From NCBI RefSeq assembly GCF_003012345.1, contig NZ_PVRV01000023.1, forward strand, positions 62,001 through 126,000: a stretch of DNA of 64,000 nucleotides. The letters run 5' to 3'. Origin of the DNA: Phytohalomonas tamaricis. Its GTDB lineage: Bacteria > Pseudomonadota > Gammaproteobacteria > Pseudomonadales > Halomonadaceae. The position numbers and the translations under genes were made by a program. This document shows positions 28,273 through 38,799 of this stretch, piece after piece. Within the stretch, counting starts at the first letter, position 1. Every line of letters starts with the position of its first letter. Below the pieces are notes generated by a model that ran no database searches, had not been told where the DNA came from, and saw only the letters and a list, made by a program, of their open reading frames with translations.

Positions 28273-29463
28273 TCATGCTAGAAGATGCAGGCAGCGCACG
28301 CGATCACCCCGAGATATTTCTGTGTGTGCGGGAATGACGGCTAGAGCATCTGCATAGACGCACGAGCGTAAAACGGATGAATCTTGATCATCGTAGGCTT
28401 CGGCACGAATGCCTTCGTTGTCGAAATGCACCTTTACTCGCATATAGTGAGTACGCCCAGCCGTCCGGGTGGAGAAATTGGCTTGGGCGCTAAGTTCCGG
28501 CAACGTCTGCATGGCAGGGCACCCCATGAGTCTGCCCAGCAGCGGGCGCAGAAAAAGCCAGCTGCCTACGAAACTCGATACAGGATTGCCTGCCAACCCG
28601 ATAAAGCGTGCTTTGCCGATACGCCCCATTGCCAACGGCTTGCCGGGACGGATGGCAAGCCGCCATAAATCGATCTGGCCGAGTTCGGCAACAGCGGGGC
28701 GAACGTGATCGGCTTCGCCTACCGATACGCCGCCCGAGGTAACGACAATATCAGTCTCTTGTGCGGCCTGTTTCAGTGCATCGCGTGTCGCTTCAAAGGT
28801 GTCGATGACATTATCGATGACCATGACCTCGGCACCGAAGTCATGCAGCATTTGGGTCAGCATGAAGCGATTGGAATTATAGATTTGCCCAGGAGCCAAT
28901 GCCTGACCTGGCATGATGAGTTCGTCGCCAGTGGAAAGCAGTGCAACACGTGGGCGTCTGCTGACGTTTACACTGGCGATGCCCTGGCTGGCGAGAAAGC
29001 CAAGCCCTGCAGCATTGATGCGCTCACCGGCTACCATGAGCGGCTCACCAGCGCATATTTCACGCCCGCGATAGCGCACATTATTGCCTACTTCTACCGG
29101 TGTGGGGATGAAGGCCTCATTACCCTCTACCTCAACGTTTTCCTGCATGACTACGCTGTCAGCACCTTCAGGCAGCACACCGCCTGTAAAAATGCGTGCA
29201 CAACTGCCTTGAACCAGGGGTGATGGGGCATGACCCGCAAGGATACGCTGCGATATCGGTAGACGTTTACCCGCGTCAGCGGCACGCAGCGCATAGCCAT
29301 CCATTGCGCTGTTATTAGCTGGTGGCATGTCATGCTTGGCATATAGCGTTTCGGCAAGAACACGCCCTGCAGCCTGCTCAAGGGGCAGAAGCTCGGTTGC
29401 TAGGGGTACGATATCGCTTAAAAGCGTAGCAAGGGCCGTTTCAATGTCATGGAGTTCAGCCAT
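28273..29463 (-). CDS. moeA: Molybdopterin molybdenumtransferase MoeA
   Basis: 396 residues. Inserts molybdate into adenylyl-molybdopterin, the last step of molybdenum cofactor synthesis. Signature stretches: AKHDMPPANNSAMDGYALRA, then RIFTGGVLPEGADSVVMQE, STGDEL...GQIYNSNRFML, TSGGVSVGEADHV and IRPGKPLAMGRI with GLAGNPVSSF. The start MAELHDIETAL at 29463 lies in an 8-bp overlap with moaB; a longer frame begins inside moaB and is not preferred. Confidence 0.95.
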   Translation of the reverse strand: MAELHDIETALATLLSDIVPLATELLPLEQAAGRVLAETLYAKHDMPPANNSAMDGYALRAADAGKRLPISQRILAGHAPSPLVQGSCARIFTGGVLPEGADSVVMQENVEVEGNEAFIPTPVEVGNNVRYRGREICAGEPLMVAGERINAAGLGFLASQGIASVNVSRRPRVALLSTGDELIMPGQALAPGQIYNSNRFMLTQMLHDFGAEVMVIDNVIDTFEATRDALKQAAQETDIVVTSGGVSVGEADHVRPAVAELGQIDLWRLAIRPGKPLAMGRIGKARFIGLAGNPVSSFVGSWLFLRPLLGRLMGCPAMQTLPELSAQANFSTRTAGRTHYMRVKVHFDNEGIRAEAYDDQDSSVLRSCVYADALAVIPAHTEISRGDRVRCLHLLA

Positions 29464-29977
29464 GCTGGCCTCGTCCAGGAATAACAAGATTGGCAAAATT
29501 GCAGGGGCGATGACGGCTATCGAGCTGCTCAAGCAAAATGCTATTCCAGGCTGTGCGGCAGGCACCGGTAGACCCGGGCAGGCAGAACACTACGGTGCGG
29601 TTGGCAAAACCTGCCACGCAGCGGCTTTGAATGGTGGAGCTGCCAATTTCCTGCCAGGAGACATGACGAAACAGCTCGCCAAATCCTTCGATTTCACTAT
29701 CAAACAATGGCCGTACAGCTTCCGGCGTTGAGTCGCGTCCAGTAAAGCCGGTGCCGCCCGTGGTAAGCACCACCTGAACATGCTCCTCGGCGATCCATGT
29801 CGCTACCTGGGCGCGGATACGATAAAGATCGTCAGGCACAATACGCTTTTCAACTAGCTGATGCCCCGCAGCCAGGAGGCTTTCGACGAGCGCCTGCCCC
29901 GAACGGTCTGTCTCTTCGGTGCGCGTATCTGAGATTGTCAACACGGCAATATTCAAGCCTATCTGCTCGTCGCTCAT
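29456..29977 (-). CDS. moaB: Molybdopterin adenylyltransferase-family protein MoaB
   Basis: 173 residues. NIAVLTISDTRTEETDRSGQ, VVLTTGGTGFTGRDSTPEA and CLPGSTGACRTAW give the MoaB/Mog fold with the GGTG and D-x-T substrate loop. It adenylates molybdopterin before MoeA acts. Overlaps moeA by 8 bp and the upstream DUF1244 gene by 4 bp. Confidence 0.94.
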   Translation of the reverse strand: MSDEQIGLNIAVLTISDTRTEETDRSGQALVESLLAAGHQLVEKRIVPDDLYRIRAQVATWIAEEHVQVVLTTGGTGFTGRDSTPEAVRPLFDSEIEGFGELFRHVSWQEIGSSTIQSRCVAGFANRTVVFCLPGSTGACRTAWNSILLEQLDSRHRPCNFANLVIPGRGQHG

Positions 29978-30306
29978 GCTGGACTTCCTTCCTTATCAGC
30001 CTGCTTGCGTTGCTGGCGGGCTTCCAGTGCGGCTAATTGCTGCTCTGTAGCGGGTTGCTGATAAAGCTCTTTCCACTGTGCATAGGGCATGCCATATACA
30101 TGTTCACGAGCCGTTTCATAGTCCAGCTCTAGATCGCGCTGTTTGGCCGCGGCAACTAACCATTTGGACAAGCAGTTACGACAGAAGTCGGCAAGGATCA
30201 TGAGGTCGATGTTCTGCACATCCTTGTTGGCGTCGAGATGCTCAAGCAATTGCCGAAAAGCAGCGGCTTCAAGCTCGGTACGCGTATCCTGATCAAACTG
30301 TTGCAT
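29974..30306 (-). CDS. DUF1244 domain protein
   Basis: 110 residues starting MQQFDQDTRTELEAAAFRQL. DLMILADFCRNCLSKWLVAA, then YGMPYAQWKELYQ, is the DUF1244 signature, with a CRNC pair that may bind metal. Function unknown. First gene of a DUF1244-moaB-moeA unit with 4-bp coupling. The C-terminal 30 residues are low-complexity, rich in Gln, Ala and Lys. Confidence 0.88.
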   Translation of the reverse strand: MQQFDQDTRTELEAAAFRQLLEHLDANKDVQNIDLMILADFCRNCLSKWLVAAAKQRDLELDYETAREHVYGMPYAQWKELYQQPATEQQLAALEARQQRKQADKEGSPA

Positions 30307-30552
30307 GGTGTGTCTCCGGTAGTTCACAGCAATGGCTCCATTGTAGAGCCTCAAGGCGGATAGGGAAAAATGATGCTGTTAAGTATTTCATGTGCGTCAG
30401 GAAAGTAAGTGCGCTAATAACAATAACTTACGCTTGATATTACTGTCTGCTGAATATTATGTTGATTGCCTTGCGCTTATATAGCTTTAAAAGTTGAACG
30501 ACATCATCTCAGTCACAGCGATAACAACAGTCAATAGCCGCGGAGACCCATC

Positions 30553-31953
30553 ATGTCCACTTCCAGCAATCGTCATGACCTTGTTCGCGTCCTGGCACGT
30601 AAAGATGTTCTGGCTCTCGCCTTTGGTGCCATGATCGGGTGGGGCTGGATCGTACTCACAGGCAAATTCATTGTTGAAGCAGGCAGCCTCGGTGCCGTCG
30701 TCGCGTTCTTGATCGGTGGCGCGGCCATCGTGCTGGTAGGGTTGACCTATGCCGAGCTCGCTTCTGCAATGCCGCAGGTAGGCGGTGAGCATGTCTACAG
30801 CTATCGCGCTTTGGGCCATCTGGCCTCTTTTATCTGTACCTGGGCGATCGTACTGGGCTATATCAGCGTGGTGGCTTTTGAGGCTGTAGCATTGCCTACG
30901 GTCGTACAAACCTTGTTTCCTGATTATCCGGTTGGTCATCTGTGGACCATAGCGGGTTGGGATGTAACGCTTTCCTGGGTAGCGGTAGGCAGTATTGGTT
31001 CACTCGTGATGATGGCGATCAACTATCTGGGCGTGACCATGGCGGCATTGATTCAGCGTCTGGTAACGATGTTAATTCTAGTTGTTGGTGTTTTGTTCAT
31101 CAGTGGTGCTCTGTTTCGTGGTCAGGTCACTACACTTGAGCCGCTATTTACTGGCGGCTCGGGCGGTATCATGGCTGTCTTGATCATGGTCCCGTTCCTG
31201 TTCGTGGGCTTCGACGTCATTCCGCAGGCCGCTGAGGAAATCAACTTACCTTTTCGCGAGATTGGGCGGGTGCTGACCGTGTCGGTCATTCTTGCCGTGG
31301 TGTGGTATGCCTTGATCGTGTTCGGCACCTCATTAATGATGCCAGCAGATGCGCTCGGGGGTGATGTGCTTGCTGTGCCAGCGGCAATGCAGGCTGTTTT
31401 TAATGCTCCATGGGCCGCTAACTTGATGATTCTTGCAGGCGTTGCCGGAATCATCACCAGTTGGAACGCTTTTTACATTGGTGGTTCACGCGCGATTTAT
31501 GCCCTTGCCCATGCGGGGATGCTGCCGGCATTTCTGGCCAAGCTTCATCACAAATACCGTACCCCAACGAATGCCATTCTCTTGATTGGCCTTATCTCAT
31601 CGCTGGCGCCTTTATTGGGTCGGCCAGCGATGGTCTGGCTCGTCGATGCTGGCGGATTAGGCATTGTCATTGCCTACTTGTTTGTCGCGCTCTCTTTTCT
31701 TGTGCTGCGTTACCGGGAGCCTGAAATGCCGCGTCCATTCAAGGTTTCGCAAGGGAAGCTGGTAGGTATACTCGCTGTCGTGCTCTCGGCCGGATTAACG
31801 TGTCTTTATCTACCCGGCAGTCCCGCTGCGCTGACGGGTGTTGAGTGGCTTATTTTCGGTGGATGGATGGTAGTGGGGCTGGCGATGTACGCTTGGGCAG
31901 TTACGCATTATGGCAAGGCGCATACGGCAAGAATGATGGCTCCGCGCGACTGA
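30553..31953 (+). CDS. APC-family amino acid/polyamine permease
   Basis: 466 residues with about 12 membrane segments. The first helix has LALAFGAMIGWGWIVLTG, the broken-helix substrate site of APC transporters (GAMIGWGW), and helix 6 has VPFLFVGFDVIPQAAEEIN, which binds the substrate amine. Substrate is not predictable from sequence. The nearby XRE-cupin regulator and HDAC-family amidohydrolase make a polyamine substrate possible. The start has GGAG some 10 bases upstream. Confidence 0.87.
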   Translation: MSTSSNRHDLVRVLARKDVLALAFGAMIGWGWIVLTGKFIVEAGSLGAVVAFLIGGAAIVLVGLTYAELASAMPQVGGEHVYSYRALGHLASFICTWAIVLGYISVVAFEAVALPTVVQTLFPDYPVGHLWTIAGWDVTLSWVAVGSIGSLVMMAINYLGVTMAALIQRLVTMLILVVGVLFISGALFRGQVTTLEPLFTGGSGGIMAVLIMVPFLFVGFDVIPQAAEEINLPFREIGRVLTVSVILAVVWYALIVFGTSLMMPADALGGDVLAVPAAMQAVFNAPWAANLMILAGVAGIITSWNAFYIGGSRAIYALAHAGMLPAFLAKLHHKYRTPTNAILLIGLISSLAPLLGRPAMVWLVDAGGLGIVIAYLFVALSFLVLRYREPEMPRPFKVSQGKLVGILAVVLSAGLTCLYLPGSPAALTGVEWLIFGGWMVVGLAMYAWAVTHYGKAHTARMMAPRD

Positions 31954-31989
31954 TAGGTAGAGGACAGTAGCCGATAGCGATAGTAGCCC

Positions 31990-32029
31990 CGGGCAATGGT
32001 TGACGCGACAAGCAGCCGATCATTGCCCG
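31990..32029. terminator. Long-loop inverted repeat between convergent genes
   Basis: CGGGCAATG (31990-31998) pairs with CATTGCCCG (32021-32029) over a 22-base loop. It lies between the permease and the convergent regulator gene; only a weak T-rich run follows on either side. Confidence 0.5.
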
Positions 32030-32032
32030 ACT

Positions 32033-32674
32033 TTAATCATCTTCTTCACGTGGCGTGCATACCGACAAGACCACGGCGTCTTCTTCACTGACTGATACCT
32101 TGGCATGGCCCATGTCGCTATCAAAGTAAAGGCTATCACCCGCTTCGAGATGGAGGGGCTCATAGCACTCGCTGTAAAGTAAAATGGCGCCTTCCAGTAC
32201 CATCAGGAATTCCTCACCGCCATGGCGGACCCAATCGGCAAAATCCTCGATGTGTCGTGCGCGTACGATCGTTTTGAATGGAATCATGCGCTTTTGCGCT
32301 AACTGCCAGGAAAGGAGCTCATGCTCATAGGTCGGTGTTGGATGCGATCTGCCATCACCTTTGCGGGTAATATCCCTGCGCCCCGAGGGACGCTGCTGCT
32401 GACGTGGCTGTCTCAACAGCTGGGGTAGATCAATGTTGAGCCCATTGATGAGTTTCTGGACCACCATGAAGGTTGGCGATATCTGATCGTTTTCGATCTT
32501 CGATAAGGTCGAACGGGCAAGCCCCGTGCGTTGGCTGACATCTTCCAGCGTCCAGCGCTGGGCGAGACGCAGCTCCTTTAAACGCTCCCCAAGTCTTAAG
32601 GGTTCAACAAAAGGCTTGCGTCCTGAAGCGATACGTAAGGCGGCGTCTTGGTCGGTGGGTGAGGTCATTGTCAC
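32033..32674 (-). CDS. XRE-family regulator with C-terminal cupin (PuuR-like)
   Basis: 213 residues. Helix-turn-helix at about residues 28-82 (LGERLKELRLAQRWTLEDVS, then GLARSTLSKIENDQISPTF). The C-terminal cupin barrel (residues about 140-208) has HGGEEFLMVLEGAILLY and HLEAGDSLYFDSDMGHAKVS. Proteins of this design, such as PuuR, sense small metabolites and repress nearby catabolic genes. Convergent with the permease and upstream of the HDAC-family gene on the same strand. Confidence 0.88.
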   Translation of the reverse strand: MTMTSPTDQDAALRIASGRKPFVEPLRLGERLKELRLAQRWTLEDVSQRTGLARSTLSKIENDQISPTFMVVQKLINGLNIDLPQLLRQPRQQQRPSGRRDITRKGDGRSHPTPTYEHELLSWQLAQKRMIPFKTIVRARHIEDFADWVRHGGEEFLMVLEGAILLYSECYEPLHLEAGDSLYFDSDMGHAKVSVSEEDAVVLSVCTPREEDD

Positions 32675-32775
32675 GGTTGGGGTAAAAGGTGTGGGCAGAT
32701 GCTAGCACAACCTGCCCACTTCAGGCGTTTGGATACTCTATCGATATCTTCTTCTGTCATGTGAATGGCTTTGGT

Positions 32776-33717
32776 TCAATGCAGTCCGATAAGCCCTTTA
32801 AGATGAGCCTCGACGCTGCGGCCTAACGCTTCGAGCTGATAACCGCCTTCCAGTACTGACAAAAGGCGTCCCTGGCTGTAAGTACGGGCGATATCAATGG
32901 CCAGCTGCGTTGCCCAGAAATAATCGTCTTCGTCCAGATTCAACTCGCCCATGGGATCTTCACGATGTGCATCAAAGCCCGCTGAAATAAAGACGACCTC
33001 GGGACGGTGCTGTTGTAATGCCGGCAGCCAGAAGTGCTCTACCGCATGACGGAATTCACGGCTTCCTGCGCCTTGGGCCAAGGGCGTGTTGACGATGTGA
33101 TCCCAATGCGACTGCAGGTAGCGCCACGGATAAAAATTCGCTTGAAAGCTGGAACACAGCAGTACATCAGGATCATTTTTGAAGATATCGACGGTGCCAT
33201 TCGCCTGATGTACATCGAAATCAAGGATGGCAACACGCTTCACGCCGTAGACAGCCTTGGCGTGGGCAACCGCAATGGCCACATTATTGTAGAAACAAAA
33301 TCCCATCGCTTGGGCGCGTTCAGCATGATGACCGGGCGGGCGAACGGCACAGAACACATTATCAGCCTGCTGTCTGAACAGCTGATCAACACCGCGAATG
33401 ACGGCGCCAGCAGCAACGCGGGCCACCTCCAGACTGGTTTTGTTCATGAAGGTATCATCTCCCACGCAGACAAGATCCTCACTATTAGCTGTGCCTTCTC
33501 CGAGCTGGTTATGCAGCATCAGAATATGCGAGTGAGGGTGCACGCGTAGAATCTGTTCTTCACTGGCGATCTGTGCGTCGTACTGCATGGTATGTTGCAG
33601 TACGCCGCTCAAGGCCAGTCGGGCCCGGATCGCTTCGAGACGTTGAGGACTCTCTGGATGCCAAGGGCCCATGTAATGTCGCGTGCAGTCAGGATGCGTG
33701 ATGTAGGAAGTAATCAT
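32776..33717 (-). CDS. Histone-deacetylase/acetylpolyamine amidohydrolase family protein
   Basis: 313 residues. Zinc-dependent deacetylase fold: PGHHAERAQAMGFCFYNNVA (catalytic His pair), ILDFDVHQANGT (Asp and His ligands; the second His of the usual DVHHGNGT is Gln), SAGFDAHREDP (Asp ligand) and VLEGGYQL (transition-state Tyr). It removes acetyl groups from Lys or polyamines; substrate unknown. It is divergent from a protein acetyltransferase gene 145 bp away. Confidence 0.9.
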   Translation of the reverse strand: MITSYITHPDCTRHYMGPWHPESPQRLEAIRARLALSGVLQHTMQYDAQIASEEQILRVHPHSHILMLHNQLGEGTANSEDLVCVGDDTFMNKTSLEVARVAAGAVIRGVDQLFRQQADNVFCAVRPPGHHAERAQAMGFCFYNNVAIAVAHAKAVYGVKRVAILDFDVHQANGTVDIFKNDPDVLLCSSFQANFYPWRYLQSHWDHIVNTPLAQGAGSREFRHAVEHFWLPALQQHRPEVVFISAGFDAHREDPMGELNLDEDDYFWATQLAIDIARTYSQGRLLSVLEGGYQLEALGRSVEAHLKGLIGLH

Positions 33718-33861
33718 TGTCTGGAATATCTCGTCACGGTCTGGCTATGCGACCTTATGCCTTGAACATACGCCTTATAGCCACTTGTATAACAGTGGTC
33801 TTAGGTCGTAAGACTAGACTCAATGCACGGGATTTGGGCTGTTATCAGTGGGGGAGCTACT

Positions 33862-36606
33862 GTGGGCACACGTTTTCTGCACCATTTCTTCGAGCCACGC
33901 TCGATTGTAGTGATAGGCGGTTCGGAAAAGCCTCATTCGATGGGCGGGATGGTCATCCGCAACCTGATCGACGGTGGTTTTTCAGGCCAGCTTTGGTCAG
34001 TCAATCCCAATGACTACGATGCGGTACATGGTTGTCAGAATGTTCAAACCATTGAGGCGCTGCCCGCGAAGCCTGATCTGGCCATCCTCTGCACGCCGCT
34101 TGAGGTTATTGCAGAAACAATTTTGCAGTTAGGTCAGTTCGGTGTGCAGGCAGCGATGGTGCTGTCCGGTGGTGCGCAGCTTAATGACGATGACAGTGAG
34201 CATTCGCTACGACGCAGGTTGATGCAGGCGGCAATCACTTCCGGTGTACGTGTGCTCGGTCCTGAATGTCTGGGAGTTGCCGTACCTGGGCGTAAGCTAA
34301 ATGCTACTTATGCCAGCCAGCCCCTCAAGGCAGGCAAGGTCGCTTATCTAGGCCAGTCGGGGATGCTGGGCAATGCCATGATTGATTGGGCCGCCGGCCG
34401 CGGTATTGGCTTTTCGCATGTGGTAACGCTGGGAGACAGCATCGATGTCATGCTCCCCGACGTGATTGATTACATTAACCAATACGCACCAAGCCGAGCA
34501 ATCTTGCTGCATCTTGAACGTATTCACGATGCGATGCATTTCATGACAGCCTTGCGCGAGGCTTCCCGCAACCGTTTGGTACTGGCGATCAAGAGCGGGC
34601 GTACGCCGCAATCCGATATCTCCGGGGAACAGCCCACACCGGGGATTGCCAATCGTGACCGAGTCTATGATGCCGCTTTCGCCAGAGCCGGAGTGGTGCG
34701 TGTCGATAATTCCGATGAGCTTTATGACGGATTGGAAACGTTGACGCGCATGCGGCCACTGCGTGGCAGCAACCGGTTAGCGATTATCTCCAATGGCCTT
34801 GGCCCGGCGTTACTTGCCATCGACAAATTGATCAGCAGCGGCGGGCGGCTTGCCGAATTCAGTGAGGCGACACGCGCCATTCTGGTCGAACACGATTACG
34901 ACATGAGCCTGCCCGGTCGTAATCCGGTTGACCTGGGTGGGGCAGCTACGCCTGAACGTTTTGTTGAAGCACTACGTATTGTCGCTGCTGATGACAATGT
35001 GGATGCCGTGCTGGTCGTCCATGCGCCGACGCGTATGGCGCCTTCAAAAGTGACCGCCGAGGCGATCATTGCGCATCGCAAGGAGATAAAACGCAATCTG
35101 TTAACCAGCTGGATGGGGCTTGAAGAGGCACTCTCGGCGCGTCATGAATGCAACCTGGCGGGGATCCCTACTTATCTCACTCCCGAAAAAGCAGTCAAGG
35201 CGTTCATGCTGATGGTCGATTATCAGCGGGTCCAGGCGCTATTGCAGGAAACACCTCCAACGCTCTCTTTCGCGACCAATGCTGATATTCGCAAACGTTG
35301 CCATGCCTTGATTGAAGATGCCAAACGACGCCAGCGCGACCGTCTTACGCATGAAGAAACAGGATTCGTGCTCAATGCCTATGGCATTGATACGGCGCAA
35401 AGCCGCTATGTCAAAACGCCTGAGGAGGGGGCGGCCGTTGCCGACCAGATACACGGCTCGAAGGCTCTGAAGATAGTGCATGAATCCAATAGTCTGCCTT
35501 ATCAGTATCGCGCTCAGCCTCATCAGTTAACGGCCGGTGTCCTGCAGGATCTCGATACGCCTGAAGATGTCGCTAATGGTATCAAGCATCTACAGAGTGA
35601 AACGCGTCATCAGCATCCTGATAGCCAAATTTATAGTTACTGCATCCAGCCGATGCAGCGTGGCAAGCAGTCCTTGCAACTCTGTGCTGGTATCACTCGC
35701 GACGCCGTATTCGGTCCGCTTATTGTCTTTGGCCTCGGCGGCTACAAAGTGGATGTGATGAGGGACCGTCAGGTAGCGCTTCCACCATTGAACATGACAC
35801 TGGCGCGTAATCTCGTCATGCATAGTCATGCGTATTCTCTCATTGAGGAGCATTCCCGCGAGCCCGAAGACGATATTGCGCGGATTTGTCAGTTGCTGGT
35901 CAAGCTGTCACAGATGTCATCAGATTTGCCGGAGTTGAAGGGGATCGAGATCAATCCGCTGGTGCTCAATCGAGACAGCCTGATGGCTGTCGACTTTGCC
36001 ATGGACTTGGGCACGCCAGCGCGCTTTGCCATCATGCCGTACCCTGAAGAGCTACGAGAGTGGATCACGCTGGAGAATGGCATGCACGTCGAGGTGCGCC
36101 CCATTCGTGGAGAAGATGCTCCGTTAATCAGTGATTTCCACACCTATTTATCAGAGCAGAGCATCCGTTTTCGCTACTTTCATCACAAGGCGGAGCTGAC
36201 GAGAAGCGATCTTGCCCTGCTAACGCAGATAAATTATGACAGGCAGATGGCCTTTATTGCCGAGCATACCGATGCACAAGGTAAACGTGAAATGTTGGGG
36301 GTCGTGCGGGTATGGAATGATCCGGACAATATTCGCACTGAATTTTCCGTCATTATCCGTGACGATCTTCAAGGGCAGGGGATAGGCAAGGTGCTGATGG
36401 AAAAACTGATCCGTTACTGTCGCGGTATCGGTACGCTGGAAATGATAGGTAAAGTAATGATGGACAATCTATCGATGCGTGCCTTAATCAGCCATTTAGG
36501 CTTCAGCAGTCGCAATAACATGGAAGAGCAGGTAGTCGATGTATCTCTTCGCTTGAATGAGCCGACAACCCAATGGCAGCGCCTGCGCCTGGAAAGCCAG
36601 TCATAA
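33862..36606 (+). CDS. Pat/YfiQ-type protein lysine acetyltransferase (NDP-forming acyl-CoA synthetase-like plus GNAT)
   Basis: 914 residues from GTG 33862, which has GGGGGAG eight bases upstream; an ATG at 33823 in frame lacks such a site. CoA-binding domain (FFEPRSIVVIGGSEKPHSMG), succinyl-CoA-ligase-like and ATP-grasp domains (through about residue 720), then a C-terminal GNAT domain (VEVRPIRGEDAPLI... with IRDDLQGQGIGKVLMEKLIR as acetyl-CoA loop). Such fusions acetylate metabolic enzymes, notably acetyl-CoA synthetase. It ends before a bidirectional terminator. Confidence 0.93.
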   Translation: MGTRFLHHFFEPRSIVVIGGSEKPHSMGGMVIRNLIDGGFSGQLWSVNPNDYDAVHGCQNVQTIEALPAKPDLAILCTPLEVIAETILQLGQFGVQAAMVLSGGAQLNDDDSEHSLRRRLMQAAITSGVRVLGPECLGVAVPGRKLNATYASQPLKAGKVAYLGQSGMLGNAMIDWAAGRGIGFSHVVTLGDSIDVMLPDVIDYINQYAPSRAILLHLERIHDAMHFMTALREASRNRLVLAIKSGRTPQSDISGEQPTPGIANRDRVYDAAFARAGVVRVDNSDELYDGLETLTRMRPLRGSNRLAIISNGLGPALLAIDKLISSGGRLAEFSEATRAILVEHDYDMSLPGRNPVDLGGAATPERFVEALRIVAADDNVDAVLVVHAPTRMAPSKVTAEAIIAHRKEIKRNLLTSWMGLEEALSARHECNLAGIPTYLTPEKAVKAFMLMVDYQRVQALLQETPPTLSFATNADIRKRCHALIEDAKRRQRDRLTHEETGFVLNAYGIDTAQSRYVKTPEEGAAVADQIHGSKALKIVHESNSLPYQYRAQPHQLTAGVLQDLDTPEDVANGIKHLQSETRHQHPDSQIYSYCIQPMQRGKQSLQLCAGITRDAVFGPLIVFGLGGYKVDVMRDRQVALPPLNMTLARNLVMHSHAYSLIEEHSREPEDDIARICQLLVKLSQMSSDLPELKGIEINPLVLNRDSLMAVDFAMDLGTPARFAIMPYPEELREWITLENGMHVEVRPIRGEDAPLISDFHTYLSEQSIRFRYFHHKAELTRSDLALLTQINYDRQMAFIAEHTDAQGKREMLGVVRVWNDPDNIRTEFSVIIRDDLQGQGIGKVLMEKLIRYCRGIGTLEMIGKVMMDNLSMRALISHLGFSSRNNMEEQVVDVSLRLNEPTTQWQRLRLESQS

Positions 36607-36633
36607 GAGTACCTAGATAAAGCCTTGAACGGA

Positions 36634-36669
36634 TTAAAAAAGCCCGACGAGGATGGCCGAGCTTCTTTT
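36634..36669. terminator. Bidirectional terminator between pat-like gene and pdxH
   Basis: Stem AAGCCCGAC / GCCGAGCTT (with G-U pairs) around a seven-base loop, flanked by AAAAAA and CTTTTG; works for both convergent genes. Confidence 0.8.
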
Positions 36670-36694
36670 GCACTAAGCGCTGGGTAAACAGCGC

Positions 36695-37342
36695 TCAAGG
36701 TGCAAGGCGAACCCTCTGCCAATGATGCTCGCGTTCATGCCAATGGTAGCGAATACGATCGTGCAAGCGGCTAGGCTGGCCTTGCCAGAATTCGATCATG
36801 TCTGGTATGACACTGTAGCCTCCCCAATGGCCGGGTCGTTCAACCTCTTGATCATTATAGGCACGCTCAAAGCGTGCACGGCGATCATCCAGCCATTGGC
36901 GATCCGGTATTTCGACACTTTGCTGCGAAATCCAGGCCCCTAGCTGACTATCACGAGGGCGGCTGTGGAAATACTCTTCGGATTGTTCATTGGAAACCTG
37001 CTCGACTTTGCCTTCGATACGTACCTGGCGGTGCAATGTTGGCCACCAGAACACCAGCGCCGCACGAGGCATGGTGGCAAGCTCGCTACCCTTGTGGCTC
37101 TGATAGTTGGTGTAGAAGACAAAGCCTGACTCATCAAAGCCCTTGAGCAGTACGATACGTGCATGGGGGACGCCGCTGCTATCGGCTGTTGCCAGTGTCA
37201 TCACAGTGGCATCATCCGGTTCCGCTTCGATGGCTTCTCTTAACCATTCTGAAAAGAGTGGGAAGGGCGTTTCAGGGGTGGTAGCGGTGTCGAGATTAGT
37301 ACCGGTATAGTCCCGGCGTATACCTGCGATATCCTGACTCAT
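36695..37342 (-). CDS. pdxH: Pyridoxamine 5'-phosphate oxidase
   Basis: 215 residues. FMN enzyme that forms pyridoxal 5'-phosphate. VMTLATADSSGVPHARIVLL, FYTNYQSHKGSELATMPRAA, LVFWWPTLHRQVRIEG and the C-terminal FWQGQPSRLHDRIRYHWHE with RLAP end are diagnostic. The start MSQDIAGIRRDY at 37342 has GAGGGA upstream; two in-frame ATGs farther upstream are less well placed. Confidence 0.96.
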   Translation of the reverse strand: MSQDIAGIRRDYTGTNLDTATTPETPFPLFSEWLREAIEAEPDDATVMTLATADSSGVPHARIVLLKGFDESGFVFYTNYQSHKGSELATMPRAALVFWWPTLHRQVRIEGKVEQVSNEQSEEYFHSRPRDSQLGAWISQQSVEIPDRQWLDDRRARFERAYNDQEVERPGHWGGYSVIPDMIEFWQGQPSRLHDRIRYHWHEREHHWQRVRLAP

Positions 37343-37506
37343 CTCAGTTCCCTCTTTAAGAAGCACATGATCCATCGTCTTGCTCCTCAATGTCTCTAAA
37401 ACCAATAGACGTTGAGTAGGGCTGGGTTAGGGTGTGTCGACTAATAGGCATCAAACATAAAGGATGATGTCGTGTTCTGCCTGTATATTCTCAATCTTGC
37501 TTAGCA

Positions 37507-37923
37507 TCATGGCGTGTTTTTAGTGCTACCCGCTGTTTTTAACTGCCGACGTCGCCAACGTACAAATATCACTGCACATAGAAATAACGCCACTGATGCA
37601 AGCATCTCAAACCAGCCAAGCCAGGCATGCTGAGGTAACGATGTAATCACGATGCCTTGAATGAAATAAAGCACACTGATAAATGCAAGCCAGATATAAC
37701 CTCTGACACGCTCGGTCATCAAGACGGGCAGGAAAAGTGCCAGGGGCAACAATCTGATCAATACCGGCATCAGCTCAGCACCGCCCTGACGATAAATGGC
37801 CATACCACTGCTTAAGGCCACGAGGAAAAGAAGGCCGTAGGTTCCCCACGTATAACGCCTAGCTCTACGGGTAACCTCTGGTAGGCCGTATTTCTTTTCA
37901 AGTCGATCTAGATAGCTGAACAT
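37507..37923 (-). CDS. DUF2069 membrane protein
   Basis: 138 residues with four membrane helices (about residues 28-46, 53-69, 76-96 and 101-122) and a basic tail RWRRRQLK. Small integral membrane proteins downstream of wrbA in gammaproteobacteria belong to DUF2069; function unknown. Begins 2 bp after the wrbA stop. Confidence 0.82.
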   Translation of the reverse strand: MFSYLDRLEKKYGLPEVTRRARRYTWGTYGLLFLVALSSGMAIYRQGGAELMPVLIRLLPLALFLPVLMTERVRGYIWLAFISVLYFIQGIVITSLPQHAWLGWFEMLASVALFLCAVIFVRWRRRQLKTAGSTKNTP

Positions 37924-37925
37924 GA

Positions 37926-38576
<651 letters not shown>

Positions 38577-38799
38577 CTAACGAGCACCCATGTTATTGAA
38601 TGAAGAACAGTAACGCGTTCTGCTGGACGAACTAAGCTGGCGATATTCCTATAATCAAGATAGGACCGTTACATTGCCAGCAATGCCAAGGTCTTATATC
38701 ACATCGAATATTTGGATTATGATACGGCGAACAGGCAAACCGTATCCCACGCCAAGGAACTCGATAAATCAATCGATTAGGGTCATTCTAGAGCGCTTC

